Shown here: one piece after another, positions 15,902-24,180 of the stretch
Layout of the letters: each line of letters begins with the position of its first letter
Position numbering within the stretch: the stretch's first letter is position 1
Assembly (NCBI GenBank): GCA_910578395.1
Contig: CAJTPZ010000002.1
Span: forward strand, 194,543 to 258,542
DNA: 64,000 bases
Reading direction: 5' to 3'
Source: an uncultured Muribaculaceae bacterium
Lineage (GTDB): Bacteria > Bacteroidota > Bacteroidia > Bacteroidales > Muribaculaceae
Made by a program: the position numbers and the translations under genes
Notes under the pieces: generated by a model
Databases searched by the model: none
What the model saw: the letters and a program-made list of their open reading frames with translations, nothing else
What the model was told of the DNA's origin: nothing

Positions 15902-16788
15902 ATGTTTCGTTTTTTCTAATACTTGCGTCGGCAGCGCTGTCAGCCGGGGCATCTTATCCTTTTATAGGGACATTACGCAACACCAAAGGTAAGCCGGTAA
16001 AGGGGGTTAAGGTCTTTCTGCACACTCCTAAGGATGCCGTTAGGTCGGATAAGAATGGGGAATTCAAGTTTGAGGACGTGGATTCCACTGATTTTATATA
16101 TATCGATTACAAGGGTAAAGAGTACGGTTTTGCTGTGAACGGTCGACATGATATTATGCTTGTGGTGGGGGAGGACAACCGTATTTTTGATAAGGACAAT
16201 TACGTCGGCGAGACTTTCCACGGCCATCTGATCGACTACAAGGGTAAGCCTATTAGGGGAGCTGTGGTTTATGGGAGTGATCCGTTTGACTATGTTAAGT
16301 CAGACCGCGACGGCAACTTTCTGCTCGACAACGTCGTGGATACCGACACGGTGCATATAAAACACGACGGCTACATACACGACATAGCCATGGATGGAAG
16401 CAAGGGCATGTACATAAAGATTCAGAGGTCACATGGTCGCAGAATAGACGATGATATAATTGATACAGGCGTGGGATATATGAGACTTAGGGACTATAAT
16501 GGCCCATATAGCAAGATGACTTCCAAACAACTTGAGGCATGTGGTACGTCGAATATAGCACAAGCCTTGAACTGGATGCCGGGGGTGACTGTATCTCCCG
16601 ACGGGAAAATATGGATAAGGGGAGGATGGTGCTCTCCTTTATGGGTGGTTGATGGAGTCGCAACTAATCCTGTTGATTTGACCGTAATGGAGGTCAAGAG
16701 TATTGTGGTGCTCAAAGACGGTGCTATGTATGGCTCACGTGGTGCCGGCGGAGTTATCATTGTCACTACAAAAGGCAGCGACTTCTGA
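15902..16788 (+). pseudogene. Tandem copy 1: CarboxypepD_reg/TonB-plug exported protein, frameshifted in the signal peptide
   Basis: Homologous throughout to copies 2 and 3. The ATG at 15902 aligns with the copy 3 start, but copy 1 has one T6 tract where copy 3 has T6-G-T6; the seven missing bases shift the frame, so the ATG frame stops after MFRFF. The main body is open in another frame to 16788 and encodes two CarboxypepD_reg-like modules and the plug region RLRDYNGPYSKM...LWVVDGV...SIVVLKDGAMYGSRGAGGVIIVTTKG. Upstream of GTG 16078 that frame has no ATG, GTG or TTG after its last stop. A GTG start would give 236 residues with no signal peptide. Either a decayed copy or one switched off by slippage. 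Confidence 0.65.
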
Positions 16789-16797
16789 AGTAAAGTG

Positions 16798-16818
16798 CCT
16801 TCCGCTGTCGGTGGAAGG
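16798..16818 (+). terminator. Possible stem-loop after tandem copy 1
   Basis: CCTTCCGC (16798-16805) and GTGGAAGG (16811-16818) form an eight-pair stem (one G-U) with a five-base loop. It lies 10 nt after the stop codon but has no following T-run, so terminator function is only possible. The rest of the 275-bp gap up to copy 2 shows nothing else convincing. Confidence 0.35.
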
Positions 16819-17022
16819 TAGGGGTATTGCGTTTGCTGCCGCATGCTTGGTTGCCGTCGAAGACGGACGAGCATATCAGGATTTATGTGATATGCAGCGG
16901 AGCAGCGACACATGTGTAGCACCGTGCGGGTGACTCGTGATCTACGTGACTTCGTGTCACTCACGTCCATGACTGGCAAACTTCTTTCCAACAAAATGGA
17001 TGGATAATCAGAAAATTAAAGT

Positions 17023-17030
17023 TATCTTTA
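17023..17030 (+). promoter_or_regulatory. Variant -7 element of tandem copy 2
   Basis: TATCTTTA, one base off TAnnTTTG, 33 nt before the ATG at 17064. No clear -33 element was found. Confidence 0.35.
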
Positions 17031-17063
17031 GACTGCATTCAATAACCTCTAAAATCATGAACC

Positions 17064-17957
17064 ATGTGTCGGCTATTATTTTCTCTGCTGCTTGTAGTCT
17101 CTGCACTTGCCGCCGGCGCAACCGAGCCGTTTATCGGGACGCTGCGTAACACCAAAGGTAAGCCGGTAAAAGGCGTGAAGGTCTATCTGCATAATCCTAA
17201 AGATGCCGTTAAGTCGGATAAGAATGGGGAATTCAAGTTAGAGGACTTGGCCTCCGGCGACACTATCCATATCAGCTATAAAAACATGATTCATAGCTTT
17301 GCTGTTGACAACAGGCAGGATATAATGTTTGTGGTCGGGGAAGATAACCGTATATTTGAAATCGGCAATTATGTCGGCGAGACTTTCCACGGTCATCTGT
17401 TCGATTATAAGAGTAAGCCTATCAGAGGAGCGGTGGTTTATACGAGCGATCCGTTTGACTATGTGAAATCAGACCGCGACGGAAATTTCCTACTCGACAA
17501 CGTTGTGGATACCGACACTGTGCATATAAAGCATGAGGGCTATATCCATGATATCGCTATGGACGGCAGCAAGGGCATGTACATAAAGATTCAGAGGTCA
17601 CATGGTCGCAGAATAGACGACGAGGAGGTGAATATAGGTGCCGGAAGCGTAAGGCTGCGTGATTACAATGGTCCTTACAGCATGATGAATGCCAAGCAAC
17701 TGGAAGCGACCGGCGAGAGCGATCTTGTGAGAGCTTTAAAGTGGATGCCAGGGGTAAGTGTTTTTGAGGGTAGAATATCGGTAAGAAACTCATTGTGGAG
17801 TCCTCTGTGGGTTGTTGACGGCACAGAGATGACGAATTTTCCGGGCCTGACGGTAATGGAGGTGGAAAGCGTTGTGGTGCTGAAAGATGGGGCGGCCTAC
17901 GGCACTCGAGCCGGCGGAGGGGTTATTGTTGTTACCACCAAGGGCAGCAAATTCTAA
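17064..17957 (+). CDS. Tandem copy 2: exported protein with two CarboxypepD_reg-like modules and an orphan TonB plug
   Basis: The intact representative, 297 residues. A signal peptide (MCRLLFSLLLVVSALAAGA, 1-19) is followed by module 1 (about 23-98, FIGTLRNTKGKPVKGVKVYLHN...), module 2 (about 103-183, YVGETFHGHLFDYKSKPIRGA...) and a plug-like region (about 197-297) with LWVVDGTEMT, EVESVVVLKDGAAYGTRAGGG and a final VIVVTTKGSKF. In SusC-type transporters the same order is followed by a 22-strand barrel; here the protein ends right after the plug. Location is therefore periplasmic or surface. Function unknown: it could modulate TonB transporters, bind TonB, or form a carrier of its own. ATG 17064 is chosen over the ATG at 17057, which is out of frame. 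Confidence 0.7.
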   Translation: MCRLLFSLLLVVSALAAGATEPFIGTLRNTKGKPVKGVKVYLHNPKDAVKSDKNGEFKLEDLASGDTIHISYKNMIHSFAVDNRQDIMFVVGEDNRIFEIGNYVGETFHGHLFDYKSKPIRGAVVYTSDPFDYVKSDRDGNFLLDNVVDTDTVHIKHEGYIHDIAMDGSKGMYIKIQRSHGRRIDDEEVNIGAGSVRLRDYNGPYSMMNAKQLEATGESDLVRALKWMPGVSVFEGRISVRNSLWSPLWVVDGTEMTNFPGLTVMEVESVVVLKDGAAYGTRAGGGVIVVTTKGSKF

Positions 17958-18149
17958 TTATGGTTAAACTGCCTAACATTTTGGTTGTGAACATAACTAT
18001 TATTTTTTATACATGGATTTATTCTATGTTGAGAAATAAAAAAATTTAAATTCGGAACCAATATAATTTTATTTGTTGGTTTGTTCTGTTTTAATTTTGA
18101 GAATATGTGTAAAAGATAACATATTATATATTTATTTAGACTTTATCGT

Positions 18150-18157
18150 TACCTTTA
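18150..18157 (+). promoter_or_regulatory. Variant -7 element of tandem copy 3
   Basis: TACCTTTA sits 26 nt before the proposed GTG start at 18184, at the same relative place as the elements of copies 1 and 2. The flanking block AGTGAACC-CATCTAATATCATCAGG (one base differs at the dash) is shared with copy 1, so the leader was duplicated with the gene. Confidence 0.35.
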
Positions 18158-18183
18158 GTGAACCGCATCTAATATCATCAGGC

Positions 18184-19089
18184 GTGTTTCGTTTTTTGTT
18201 TTTTCTAATACTTGTGTCGGCAGCGCTGTCAGCCGGGGCATCCGAGCCGTTTATCGGGACTTTGTGTAATACCAAGGGTCGTGCGATAAAAGGGGTGAAG
18301 GTCTATGTGCATAATCCGAAGGAAACTGTTAAGTCGGGTAAAAAGGGTGAATTCAAGTTTGATGGTGTAAATCCCGGAGACACGATACATATCAGCTATA
18401 AGGGAAAGGTTCACAGCTTCGCCGTAAACGGCAGACATGATATTATGTTTGTGGTAGGAGAGGACGGAAGAATATTTGAGAAAGACAATTACGTCGGCGA
18501 TGCTTTCCACGGCCATCTGTTCGATTATAAGGGCAAGCCTATAAGAGGAGCTATGGTTTATGGGAGTGATCCGTTTGACTATGTTAAGTCAGACCGCAAT
18601 GGCAACTTTCTGCTCGACAATATCGTATCTACCGACACTTTGCATATAAAGCATGAGGGCTATATCCATGATATCGCTATGGATGGGAGCAAGGGCATGT
18701 ACATAAAGATTCAGAGGTCACATGGTCGCAGAATAGGTGGGGATCTTGTGAGTACAGGAGCCGGGATGGTGGATGTAAGGCAGTACAACGGTCCGCGTGC
18801 GGTCAGAACGGCTAAAGAGCTCGAAGCTATGGGAACATCAGATCTGGCATTGGCAATGCTTGGAATGAAAGGTGTGACTGTCGGTAGAGACAAAGATGGA
18901 AAGCCGGAAGTGTTTATAAGGAATAGAAGAAACCCTCTGTGGATTCTTGATGGGATAAGGATGACAGAGATGCCTGACTTAACCGTGATGGAAGTTGAAA
19001 AAATAGAGGTTCTTCACGATGGCGGAATGTATGGCCTGGGCGCATGGAGTGGTGTGGTCAACATCACCACCAAAGGCAGCAGCCGCTAA
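18184..19089 (+). CDS. Tandem copy 3: exported protein with two CarboxypepD_reg-like modules and an orphan TonB plug
   Basis: A 301-residue paralogue of copy 2. A GTG start at 18184 gives a clean signal peptide (VFRFLFFLILVSAALSAGAS, then EPFIG) and lies where copy 1 has ATG. The frame is open further upstream to a TTG at 18073, but that stretch is AT-rich leader DNA and includes the promoter-like element. Domains match copy 2, except that the plug-like part has drifted: VDVRQYNGPRAVRTAKELEAMG, a longer insertion with a KDGKPEVFIRNRRNP stretch, and MYGLGAWSGVVNITTKG instead of the glycine-rich GTRAGGG. This divergence at the plug end, with near-identity in module 2, suggests diversification of the plug surface. 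Confidence 0.65.
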   Translation: MFRFLFFLILVSAALSAGASEPFIGTLCNTKGRAIKGVKVYVHNPKETVKSGKKGEFKFDGVNPGDTIHISYKGKVHSFAVNGRHDIMFVVGEDGRIFEKDNYVGDAFHGHLFDYKGKPIRGAMVYGSDPFDYVKSDRNGNFLLDNIVSTDTLHIKHEGYIHDIAMDGSKGMYIKIQRSHGRRIGGDLVSTGAGMVDVRQYNGPRAVRTAKELEAMGTSDLALAMLGMKGVTVGRDKDGKPEVFIRNRRNPLWILDGIRMTEMPDLTVMEVEKIEVLHDGGMYGLGAWSGVVNITTKGSSR

Positions 19090-19185
19090 ATCGCTCACGC
19101 TGAGGGCTCATGTTGTATGATAATGCTAATATTATGATCTGAGTGGCATGATCTCTTCGGAGCATGAACCGGCGATGTGACTGTA

Positions 19186-19223
19186 TCACATTATCCAACA
19201 TATTCAATGCCGTGATAATGTGA
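19186..19223. other. Inverted repeat between convergent genes
   Basis: TCACATTATC (19186-19195) pairs with GATAATGTGA (19214-19223) across an 18-nt loop, in the gap between tandem copy 3 and the convergent lipoprotein gene. Placement suits a bidirectional terminator, but no T-run follows on either strand. Confidence 0.4.
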
Positions 19224-19240
19224 AATCCGGTGTGACAGGT

Positions 19241-19741
19241 TTACCGGCTTATTGTCATATATTCCCCTTGCATTCCACCTGCAACGACATATCGCTGCAG
19301 GCCGTATCCCTCTTGTGCGGCTTTTCCTGAAATCGGATGACCATAGTTGGTGAAGATGTCATATACACTGCCGCATTTCGGGCAGTAGGCGTTGTTGGCT
19401 TTGGTGTCGACAACAATCCTTACAGTAGGCGATTGTTCAACCGGGCAGGCGAGATCATATCCGACCGGATTGCCGTGTATGTCTCCTGCCAGCAGTACAC
19501 CGCCAAAACCGGTGTATGTAAGAGAGGTATATGGAAAATTAGATGGCTCACGCTCGCTTTTGATAAACCGGCGTGTCTCCAGGGCACCGCTTACGCCATA
19601 GATCTCCCATTGTGATTGCGTCTGAAATGCTATTCTTATAGGTGAAGATGGAATGCGATCGTCATCTACGGTATGACACCCGCATAGCGTTACTGTTGCG
19701 CTTATGGCGGCTAAAATGCCATAAAAACGCTTCTTTCTCAT
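19241..19741 (-). CDS. Lipoprotein with a degenerate Rieske-like domain
   Basis: A 166-residue protein with an N-terminal lipoprotein-type signal ending in LCGC (lipidated Cys22). The C-terminal half resembles Rieske domains: YDLACPVE (C99) and YCPKCGSVYD (C120, C123) followed by ISGKAAQEGYGLQRY. True Rieske motifs are CxH and CxxH; here the two histidines are replaced (C-P-V and C-P-K-C), so a standard [2Fe-2S] Rieske cluster cannot be assumed. It may bind zinc or another cluster, or be structural. Its ATG overlaps the argH stop codon (ATGA on the minus strand), so it is coupled to argH, with no obvious functional link. Confidence 0.6.
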   Translation of the reverse strand: MRKKRFYGILAAISATVTLCGCHTVDDDRIPSSPIRIAFQTQSQWEIYGVSGALETRRFIKSEREPSNFPYTSLTYTGFGGVLLAGDIHGNPVGYDLACPVEQSPTVRIVVDTKANNAYCPKCGSVYDIFTNYGHPISGKAAQEGYGLQRYVVAGGMQGEYMTISR

Positions 19742-21078
19742 TTTCCCAGTAGTGAGTCCACTGCTTTGTGCCAGGTCGCGAAATCCATCAGGGCAAGCTG
19801 CGATTTCATTCTCTCACGCAGTCGGTCGTTACCGAGATTGCCGGTAGATCCGATATGGCTGTGTTGTAAAACCTTGTCGGGTTTAAACTCTCCTCGCTCG
19901 ATTGCAAGGCCTACTTGTTTATAGGCGTCGCGGAATGGTACACCCTCTTTTACAAGGCGGTTCACTTCTTCCACTGAGTACATCAGGTCATATCGTGGAT
20001 CCTCGGCTGTATGCCGGTTCACAGTCATGCCGCCTATCATTCTTCCGGTCATGTCGAGTATGTCGATGAGAGTGTCGAAAGTAGGCAGGAAGTTTTCTTT
20101 TATTAGCTGTAGATCACGGAAATACCCCGAAGGCAGGTTCGATGTTATGAGAGTGATCTCATAGGGGAGTGCCTGGATTTTATTGCACTTGGCACGTGTC
20201 AGCTCAAATACATCGGGATTTTTTTTATGAGGCATGATTGACGAGCCGGTGGTAAATTCGTCAGGTAGCTTTATAAAGCCGAAGTTTTGCGAGTTGTATA
20301 GACAGGCATCCATGGCAAGTTTGCCTACTGTTGCGGCAATATTTCCGAGTGCCTGAGCAACAATACGCTCGGTCTTTCCTCTACCCATCTGGGCATATAC
20401 GGAATTTATGGCAACCGATTCAAATCCCATAAGCCTGGTCGTGAGGTCGCGATCGAGAGGGAACGATGAGCCGTAACCTGCTGCCGATCCCAGTGGATTG
20501 CGGTTTACGACGTTATATGCTGCCGACAATACCGTGATGTCGTCAGTAAGTCCTTCTGCATAGGCTCCAAGCCACATTCCCACTGACGACGGCATTGCTA
20601 CCTGCAGATGTGTGTAACCGGGGATAGTGACATCGGCATAGCGGTCACTCTGGTTTATGAGTATGTCGAACAAACGGCTCACAGCATCGGCTACTTCCTC
20701 GATTTTGGCACGCATCATCAGTTTCAGATCAACAAGGACCTGATCGTTGCGTGACCTGCCGGAGTGAATTTTTTTGCCTGTGTCGCCGAGACGGTTTGTC
20801 AGCATCAGTTCGACCTGTGAGTGTATGTCTTCGATTCCAGGCTCGATTTCAAAACCGGGTTTCAGCACTTCGTTGTATATCTCTCTGAGATTCTTTGTCA
20901 GGATAGATAGCTCGTCGGCTGCCAGCAGCCCGATCTTCTCAAGCATTCTAATGTGTGCAAGAGAGCCGATAATATCCCATTCGGCTATGTACAGATCCAT
21001 TTCTCTATCGAGTCCCACAGTATAGCGGTCAACGTCAGAATCAACTTCAGTGTTCTTTTCCCAGAGTTTCTTTGCCAT
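19738..21078 (-). CDS. argH: Argininosuccinate lyase
   Basis: Splits argininosuccinate into arginine and fumarate, the last step of arginine synthesis, in the cytoplasm. The 446-residue protein carries the fumarase/aspartase superfamily signature GSSIMPHKKNPD (about 275-286, with the catalytic Ser loop), DIHSQVELML near residue 95, and SGRSRNDQVLVDLKL (about 115-129). It ends a little shorter than enterobacterial ArgH (about 457). It is located 98 bp downstream of recA, behind the recA terminator, so it probably has its own promoter, though none is clear. No other arg gene is in the window. Confidence 0.94.
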   Translation of the reverse strand: MAKKLWEKNTEVDSDVDRYTVGLDREMDLYIAEWDIIGSLAHIRMLEKIGLLAADELSILTKNLREIYNEVLKPGFEIEPGIEDIHSQVELMLTNRLGDTGKKIHSGRSRNDQVLVDLKLMMRAKIEEVADAVSRLFDILINQSDRYADVTIPGYTHLQVAMPSSVGMWLGAYAEGLTDDITVLSAAYNVVNRNPLGSAAGYGSSFPLDRDLTTRLMGFESVAINSVYAQMGRGKTERIVAQALGNIAATVGKLAMDACLYNSQNFGFIKLPDEFTTGSSIMPHKKNPDVFELTRAKCNKIQALPYEITLITSNLPSGYFRDLQLIKENFLPTFDTLIDILDMTGRMIGGMTVNRHTAEDPRYDLMYSVEEVNRLVKEGVPFRDAYKQVGLAIERGEFKPDKVLQHSHIGSTGNLGNDRLRERMKSQLALMDFATWHKAVDSLLGK

Positions 21079-21103
21079 GATACATTATGTTCTTAAATAC
21101 AAA

Positions 21104-21143
21104 AATGCGGTAAAAAATCGGGATATCCAATTTTTACCGCATT
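21104..21143 (-). terminator. Intrinsic terminator of recA
   Basis: AATGCGGTAAAAA (21104-21116) pairs with TTTTTACCGCATT (21131-21143), a 13-bp stem with a 14-nt loop. Reading on the minus strand the stem ends in ATTTTTGTATTT, a T-rich tail. It lies between the recA stop and the argH start. Confidence 0.75.
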
Positions 21144-21176
21144 CGTTGATCTTTATTCAGGAGTTATATGCTCAGT

Positions 21177-22382
21177 TTATTCATCGATATCTATTGAGAA
21201 ATCGTCAGGGAGGTCACTGTCGAAATCAAAAGTTTCGTTATTTTTAACTTTCTCATCACTTTCAGTTTCTTCGGAATCGGAACTGTCATCACGATCTTTT
21301 GAGACCGGCTTCTTTTTGCCGTTTCCGTGGTCGGCATCATAGAGAGCGGCAAGTATCTTTTCTTCAAGTTCATCGGCAAGCTCTGGATTGTCGTTTATTA
21401 CCTCCTTTGCTGCCTCGCGTCCTTGTGCTAGTTTAGAGCCGTCATAGCTGAACCATGATCCGCTTTTTTTGATGATATCCAGTTCTACTCCAAGGTCGAG
21501 AATTTCACTTGAGCGGGAGATGCCCTCTCCAAACATTATGTCGAATTCGCAACGCTTGAATGGGGGAGCTACTTTGTTTTTGACAACCTTTACTTTTGTG
21601 TGACGGCCTATGATGTCATCGTCATTTTTCAGAGTTGTGGAGCTTCGTATGTCGATACGTACAGAAGCATAGAATTTTAGTGCATTTCCGCCTGTTGTCG
21701 TTTCCGGATTGCCGAACATGACGCCGATCTTTTCCCGAAGCTGGTTGATGAAGATGCAAGTGGTGTTGGTTCTTGAGATAGTGCCGGTGAGTTTGCGCAT
21801 TGCCTGCGACATGAGGCGCGCGTGGAGACCAACGTTTTTGTCTCCCATTACACCTTCGATTTCTGCCTTGGGAGTTAGCGCTGCAACTGAATCGACAACC
21901 ACAATGTCGACGGCTGATGAGCGTATCAGTTTCTCGGTGATTTCAAGAGCCTGCTCTCCGTTATCGGGCTGGGATATAAGAAGGTTGTCGGTATCTACAC
22001 CAAGAGCTTCGGCATAGAAACGGTCAAATGCATGCTCTGCGTCGATAAGGGCGGCTGTTCCGCCGGCTTTCTGGCATTGTGCTATAGCATGTAGAGCGAG
22101 AGTGGTCTTACCCGACGACTCCGGGCCAAAAATCTCGATGATTCTTCCTTTAGGGAAACCTCCCACACCGAGTGCGTAGTTCAAGCCTATCGAGCCTGTC
22201 GGAATTACCTCGATTTTGTCTATCTTCTCTTCTCCGAGTTTCATTATCGACCCGTGACCATGGTCCTTCTCTATTTTGGCAAGAGCCTGGGCAAGAGCTT
22301 TGGCTTTAACGTCGCGGGGATCTGTTGCTGCCACTTCTTTGCTGCCTTTTTTAGCCTTGACTGCTTTTGTGTTCTTTTCCAT
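21177..22382 (-). CDS. recA: Recombinase RecA
   Basis: ATP-dependent strand-exchange protein for homologous recombination and the SOS response. The 401-residue protein has Walker A GPESSGKTT (about 85-93), the DNA-binding loop 1 region ALTPKAEIEGVMGD, loop 2 FINQLREKIGVMFGNPETTTGGNALKFYAS and the monomer-interface N-terminus. The C-terminus, from about residue 348, is a long Lys/Asp/Glu/Ser-rich tail ending DDFSIDIDE, about 45 residues longer than in E. coli; acidic tails damp DNA binding in characterised RecA proteins. A TATTTTTG element on the minus strand (22420-22427) precedes the start by 37 nt. No LexA-type operator was recognised. Confidence 0.97.
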   Translation of the reverse strand: MEKNTKAVKAKKGSKEVAATDPRDVKAKALAQALAKIEKDHGHGSIMKLGEEKIDKIEVIPTGSIGLNYALGVGGFPKGRIIEIFGPESSGKTTLALHAIAQCQKAGGTAALIDAEHAFDRFYAEALGVDTDNLLISQPDNGEQALEITEKLIRSSAVDIVVVDSVAALTPKAEIEGVMGDKNVGLHARLMSQAMRKLTGTISRTNTTCIFINQLREKIGVMFGNPETTTGGNALKFYASVRIDIRSSTTLKNDDDIIGRHTKVKVVKNKVAPPFKRCEFDIMFGEGISRSSEILDLGVELDIIKKSGSWFSYDGSKLAQGREAAKEVINDNPELADELEEKILAALYDADHGNGKKKPVSKDRDDSSDSEETESDEKVKNNETFDFDSDLPDDFSIDIDE

Positions 22383-22419
22383 TATCTTGTTACTGTTTTT
22401 TTATTCAATCATTGTATGG

Positions 22420-22427
22420 CAAAAATA
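22420..22427 (-). promoter_or_regulatory. Candidate -7 promoter element of recA
   Basis: The minus strand reads TATTTTTG (TAnnTTTG), 37 nt before the recA ATG, with no clear -33 element. Confidence 0.45.
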
Positions 22428-22472
22428 GTTCACGGCATGGGCCGTTTTATTGTACCCGTGCGTTATTGTGTG

Positions 22473-23117
22473 TTAATTTTTGCCTCCGTTACGATAATAG
22501 CGGCACACTTCTTTAAGACCACATTCAAGACAAAGCGGACGACGGGCCTTGCACATATAGCGTCCGTGAAGTATCAGCCAGTGATGGGCGCGTGCGAGTT
22601 TGTCCTTGTCAAACCCTTGGGTAAGAGCTTTCTCTGTTTCAAGCGGAGTGCGCGATCCGGTAGTCAGACCAATACGCTCGCTCACCCTGAACACATGGGT
22701 GTCGACAGCCATGGCTGCCTGTCCGAAAACAACCGACAGGATTACATTGGCGGTTTTTCTGCCGACTCCCGGAAGTTTTGTAAGCTCATCGATACTCGAC
22801 GGTACTTCGCCTCCGTATTTTTCAGTCAGTGTTTCAGCCATCCCTTTCAACAGCTTTGATTTGTTGTTGGGATAGGTTACCGACTTGATGTATTCTTTTA
22901 TTTCGTCGACAGATGCTGCTGCCATTGTCTCCGCGTCGGGAAATGCCTCGAAAAGAGCAGGTGTGATAAGATTTACACGTGCGTCGGTGCATTGTGCCGA
23001 CAGAATCACTGCCACCAGAAGTTCGTAAGGGGATTTATATTGCAGTTCGGTTTTCGGATCCGGCATTGTTTGCTCAAACCATTCCGTGACATGCCTGTAT
23101 ATTTCCCCTTTTTTCAT
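22473..23117 (-). CDS. nth: Endonuclease III
   Basis: Bifunctional DNA glycosylase/AP lyase that removes oxidised pyrimidines in base excision repair. The 214-residue protein has the helix-hairpin-helix LPGVGRKTANVI (about 114-125, catalytic Lys in KTA), the catalytic Asp in VDTHVFRVS (about 137-145) and the C-terminal [4Fe-4S] ligands spaced C-x6-C-x2-C-x5-C (CKARRPLCLECGLKEVC, about 188-204). It lies 36 nt after pheS and about 90 nt before recA, so the two repair genes are neighbours but recA has its own promoter element. Confidence 0.95.
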   Translation of the reverse strand: MKKGEIYRHVTEWFEQTMPDPKTELQYKSPYELLVAVILSAQCTDARVNLITPALFEAFPDAETMAAASVDEIKEYIKSVTYPNNKSKLLKGMAETLTEKYGGEVPSSIDELTKLPGVGRKTANVILSVVFGQAAMAVDTHVFRVSERIGLTTGSRTPLETEKALTQGFDKDKLARAHHWLILHGRYMCKARRPLCLECGLKEVCRYYRNGGKN

Positions 23118-23153
23118 TTTCTAAGGTTTTCTGATAGTTGTTGGGGCTAAAAA

Positions 23154-24179
23154 TTAGCGGGCGGCTGTAAATTCTTCAAGGAATCTCACGTCGTTTTCCG
23201 AGAACATGCGCAGATCCTTTACCCTGTATTTCAGATTGGTGATGCGCTCGATTCCCATGCCGAGTGCGAATCCGCTGTATTTTTTGCTGTCGATACCGCA
23301 GGATTCAAGCACATTCGGATCCACCATGCCGCAACCGAGGATTTCCACCCAGCCGGTATGTTTGCAGAAGTTGCAACCTTTACCGCCGCATAGGTGACAC
23401 GAGATGTCCATTTCTGCCGAAGGTTCGGTAAACGGAAAATAGCTCGGACGCAGGCGTATCTGTGTTTCATTGCCGAACATCTCGCGGGCGAAGTACAGCA
23501 AAGTCTGTCGCAGATCGGCAAACGACACATGCTCGTCGATATATAGAGCCTCCACCTGATGGAAGAAACAGTGGGCGCGCGCCGAAACAGCTTCGTTGCG
23601 GTATACACGTCCGGGACAGATGATACGGATAGGCGGTTCCTGCTTTTCCATTACTCTTGTCTGAACGGACGAGGTGTGGGTGCGCAGAAGCACGTCAGGC
23701 TCCCGTTGGATGAAGAACGTGTCCTGCATGTCGCGGGCTGGATGGTCGGGAGCAAAGTTAAGAGCCGAGAACACATGCCAGTCATCCTCTATTTCCGGAC
23801 CCTCGGCGATCGAGAATCCAAGACGGCGGAATATCGAGATGATTTGTTCCCTGACGATTGAAATCGGATGTCGGCTTCCAAGGGTAATCGGAGCAGCTGT
23901 GCGTGTCATGTCGAGGCTGTTGGCGTCCTCGCTGTGGAGGTTGTTCTCCACTTGCTCGCGCAGGTTGGCGATATGATCGGTAAGCTGTGTCTTCAGTTCA
24001 TTGAGAGCTTGGCCTACAGCCTTTTTGCTTTCGGCAGGAACTGTGCGAAACTCATTCATAAGGGTTGAGATCTCACCCTTTTTGCTCAGATATTTGATGC
24101 GCAGTGCCTCAACCTCCTCTGCGGTGGTAGCCGACAGTTTGGATATTTGCTCCTTGAGCTGTTCTATCTTTTCAAGCAT
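23154..24179 (-). CDS. pheS: Phenylalanine-tRNA ligase alpha subunit
   Basis: Catalytic subunit of the alpha2-beta2 enzyme that charges tRNA-Phe. The 341-residue protein shows an N-terminal coiled-coil region (about 1-85), class II motif 2 RTHTSSVQTRVM and VYRNEAVSARAHCFFHQVEALYI, and motif 3 GFALGMGIERI near the C-terminus. An alternative GTG lies three codons upstream at 24188, inside the end of ribE; ATG 24179 is preferred because it follows the ribE stop by one base. The beta-subunit gene pheT lies in the same orientation upstream but is separated by a YebC-family gene and ribE, an unusual arrangement. Confidence 0.95.
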   Translation of the reverse strand: MLEKIEQLKEQISKLSATTAEEVEALRIKYLSKKGEISTLMNEFRTVPAESKKAVGQALNELKTQLTDHIANLREQVENNLHSEDANSLDMTRTAAPITLGSRHPISIVREQIISIFRRLGFSIAEGPEIEDDWHVFSALNFAPDHPARDMQDTFFIQREPDVLLRTHTSSVQTRVMEKQEPPIRIICPGRVYRNEAVSARAHCFFHQVEALYIDEHVSFADLRQTLLYFAREMFGNETQIRLRPSYFPFTEPSAEMDISCHLCGGKGCNFCKHTGWVEILGCGMVDPNVLESCGIDSKKYSGFALGMGIERITNLKYRVKDLRMFSENDVRFLEEFTAAR

Positions 24180-24180
24180 T

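Noticed and set aside
18073..18183. 37-codon upstream extension of tandem copy 3 from a TTG
   Set aside because: AT-rich leader sequence containing the promoter-like box; GTG 18184 yields a proper signal peptide and aligns with the copy 1 ATG.
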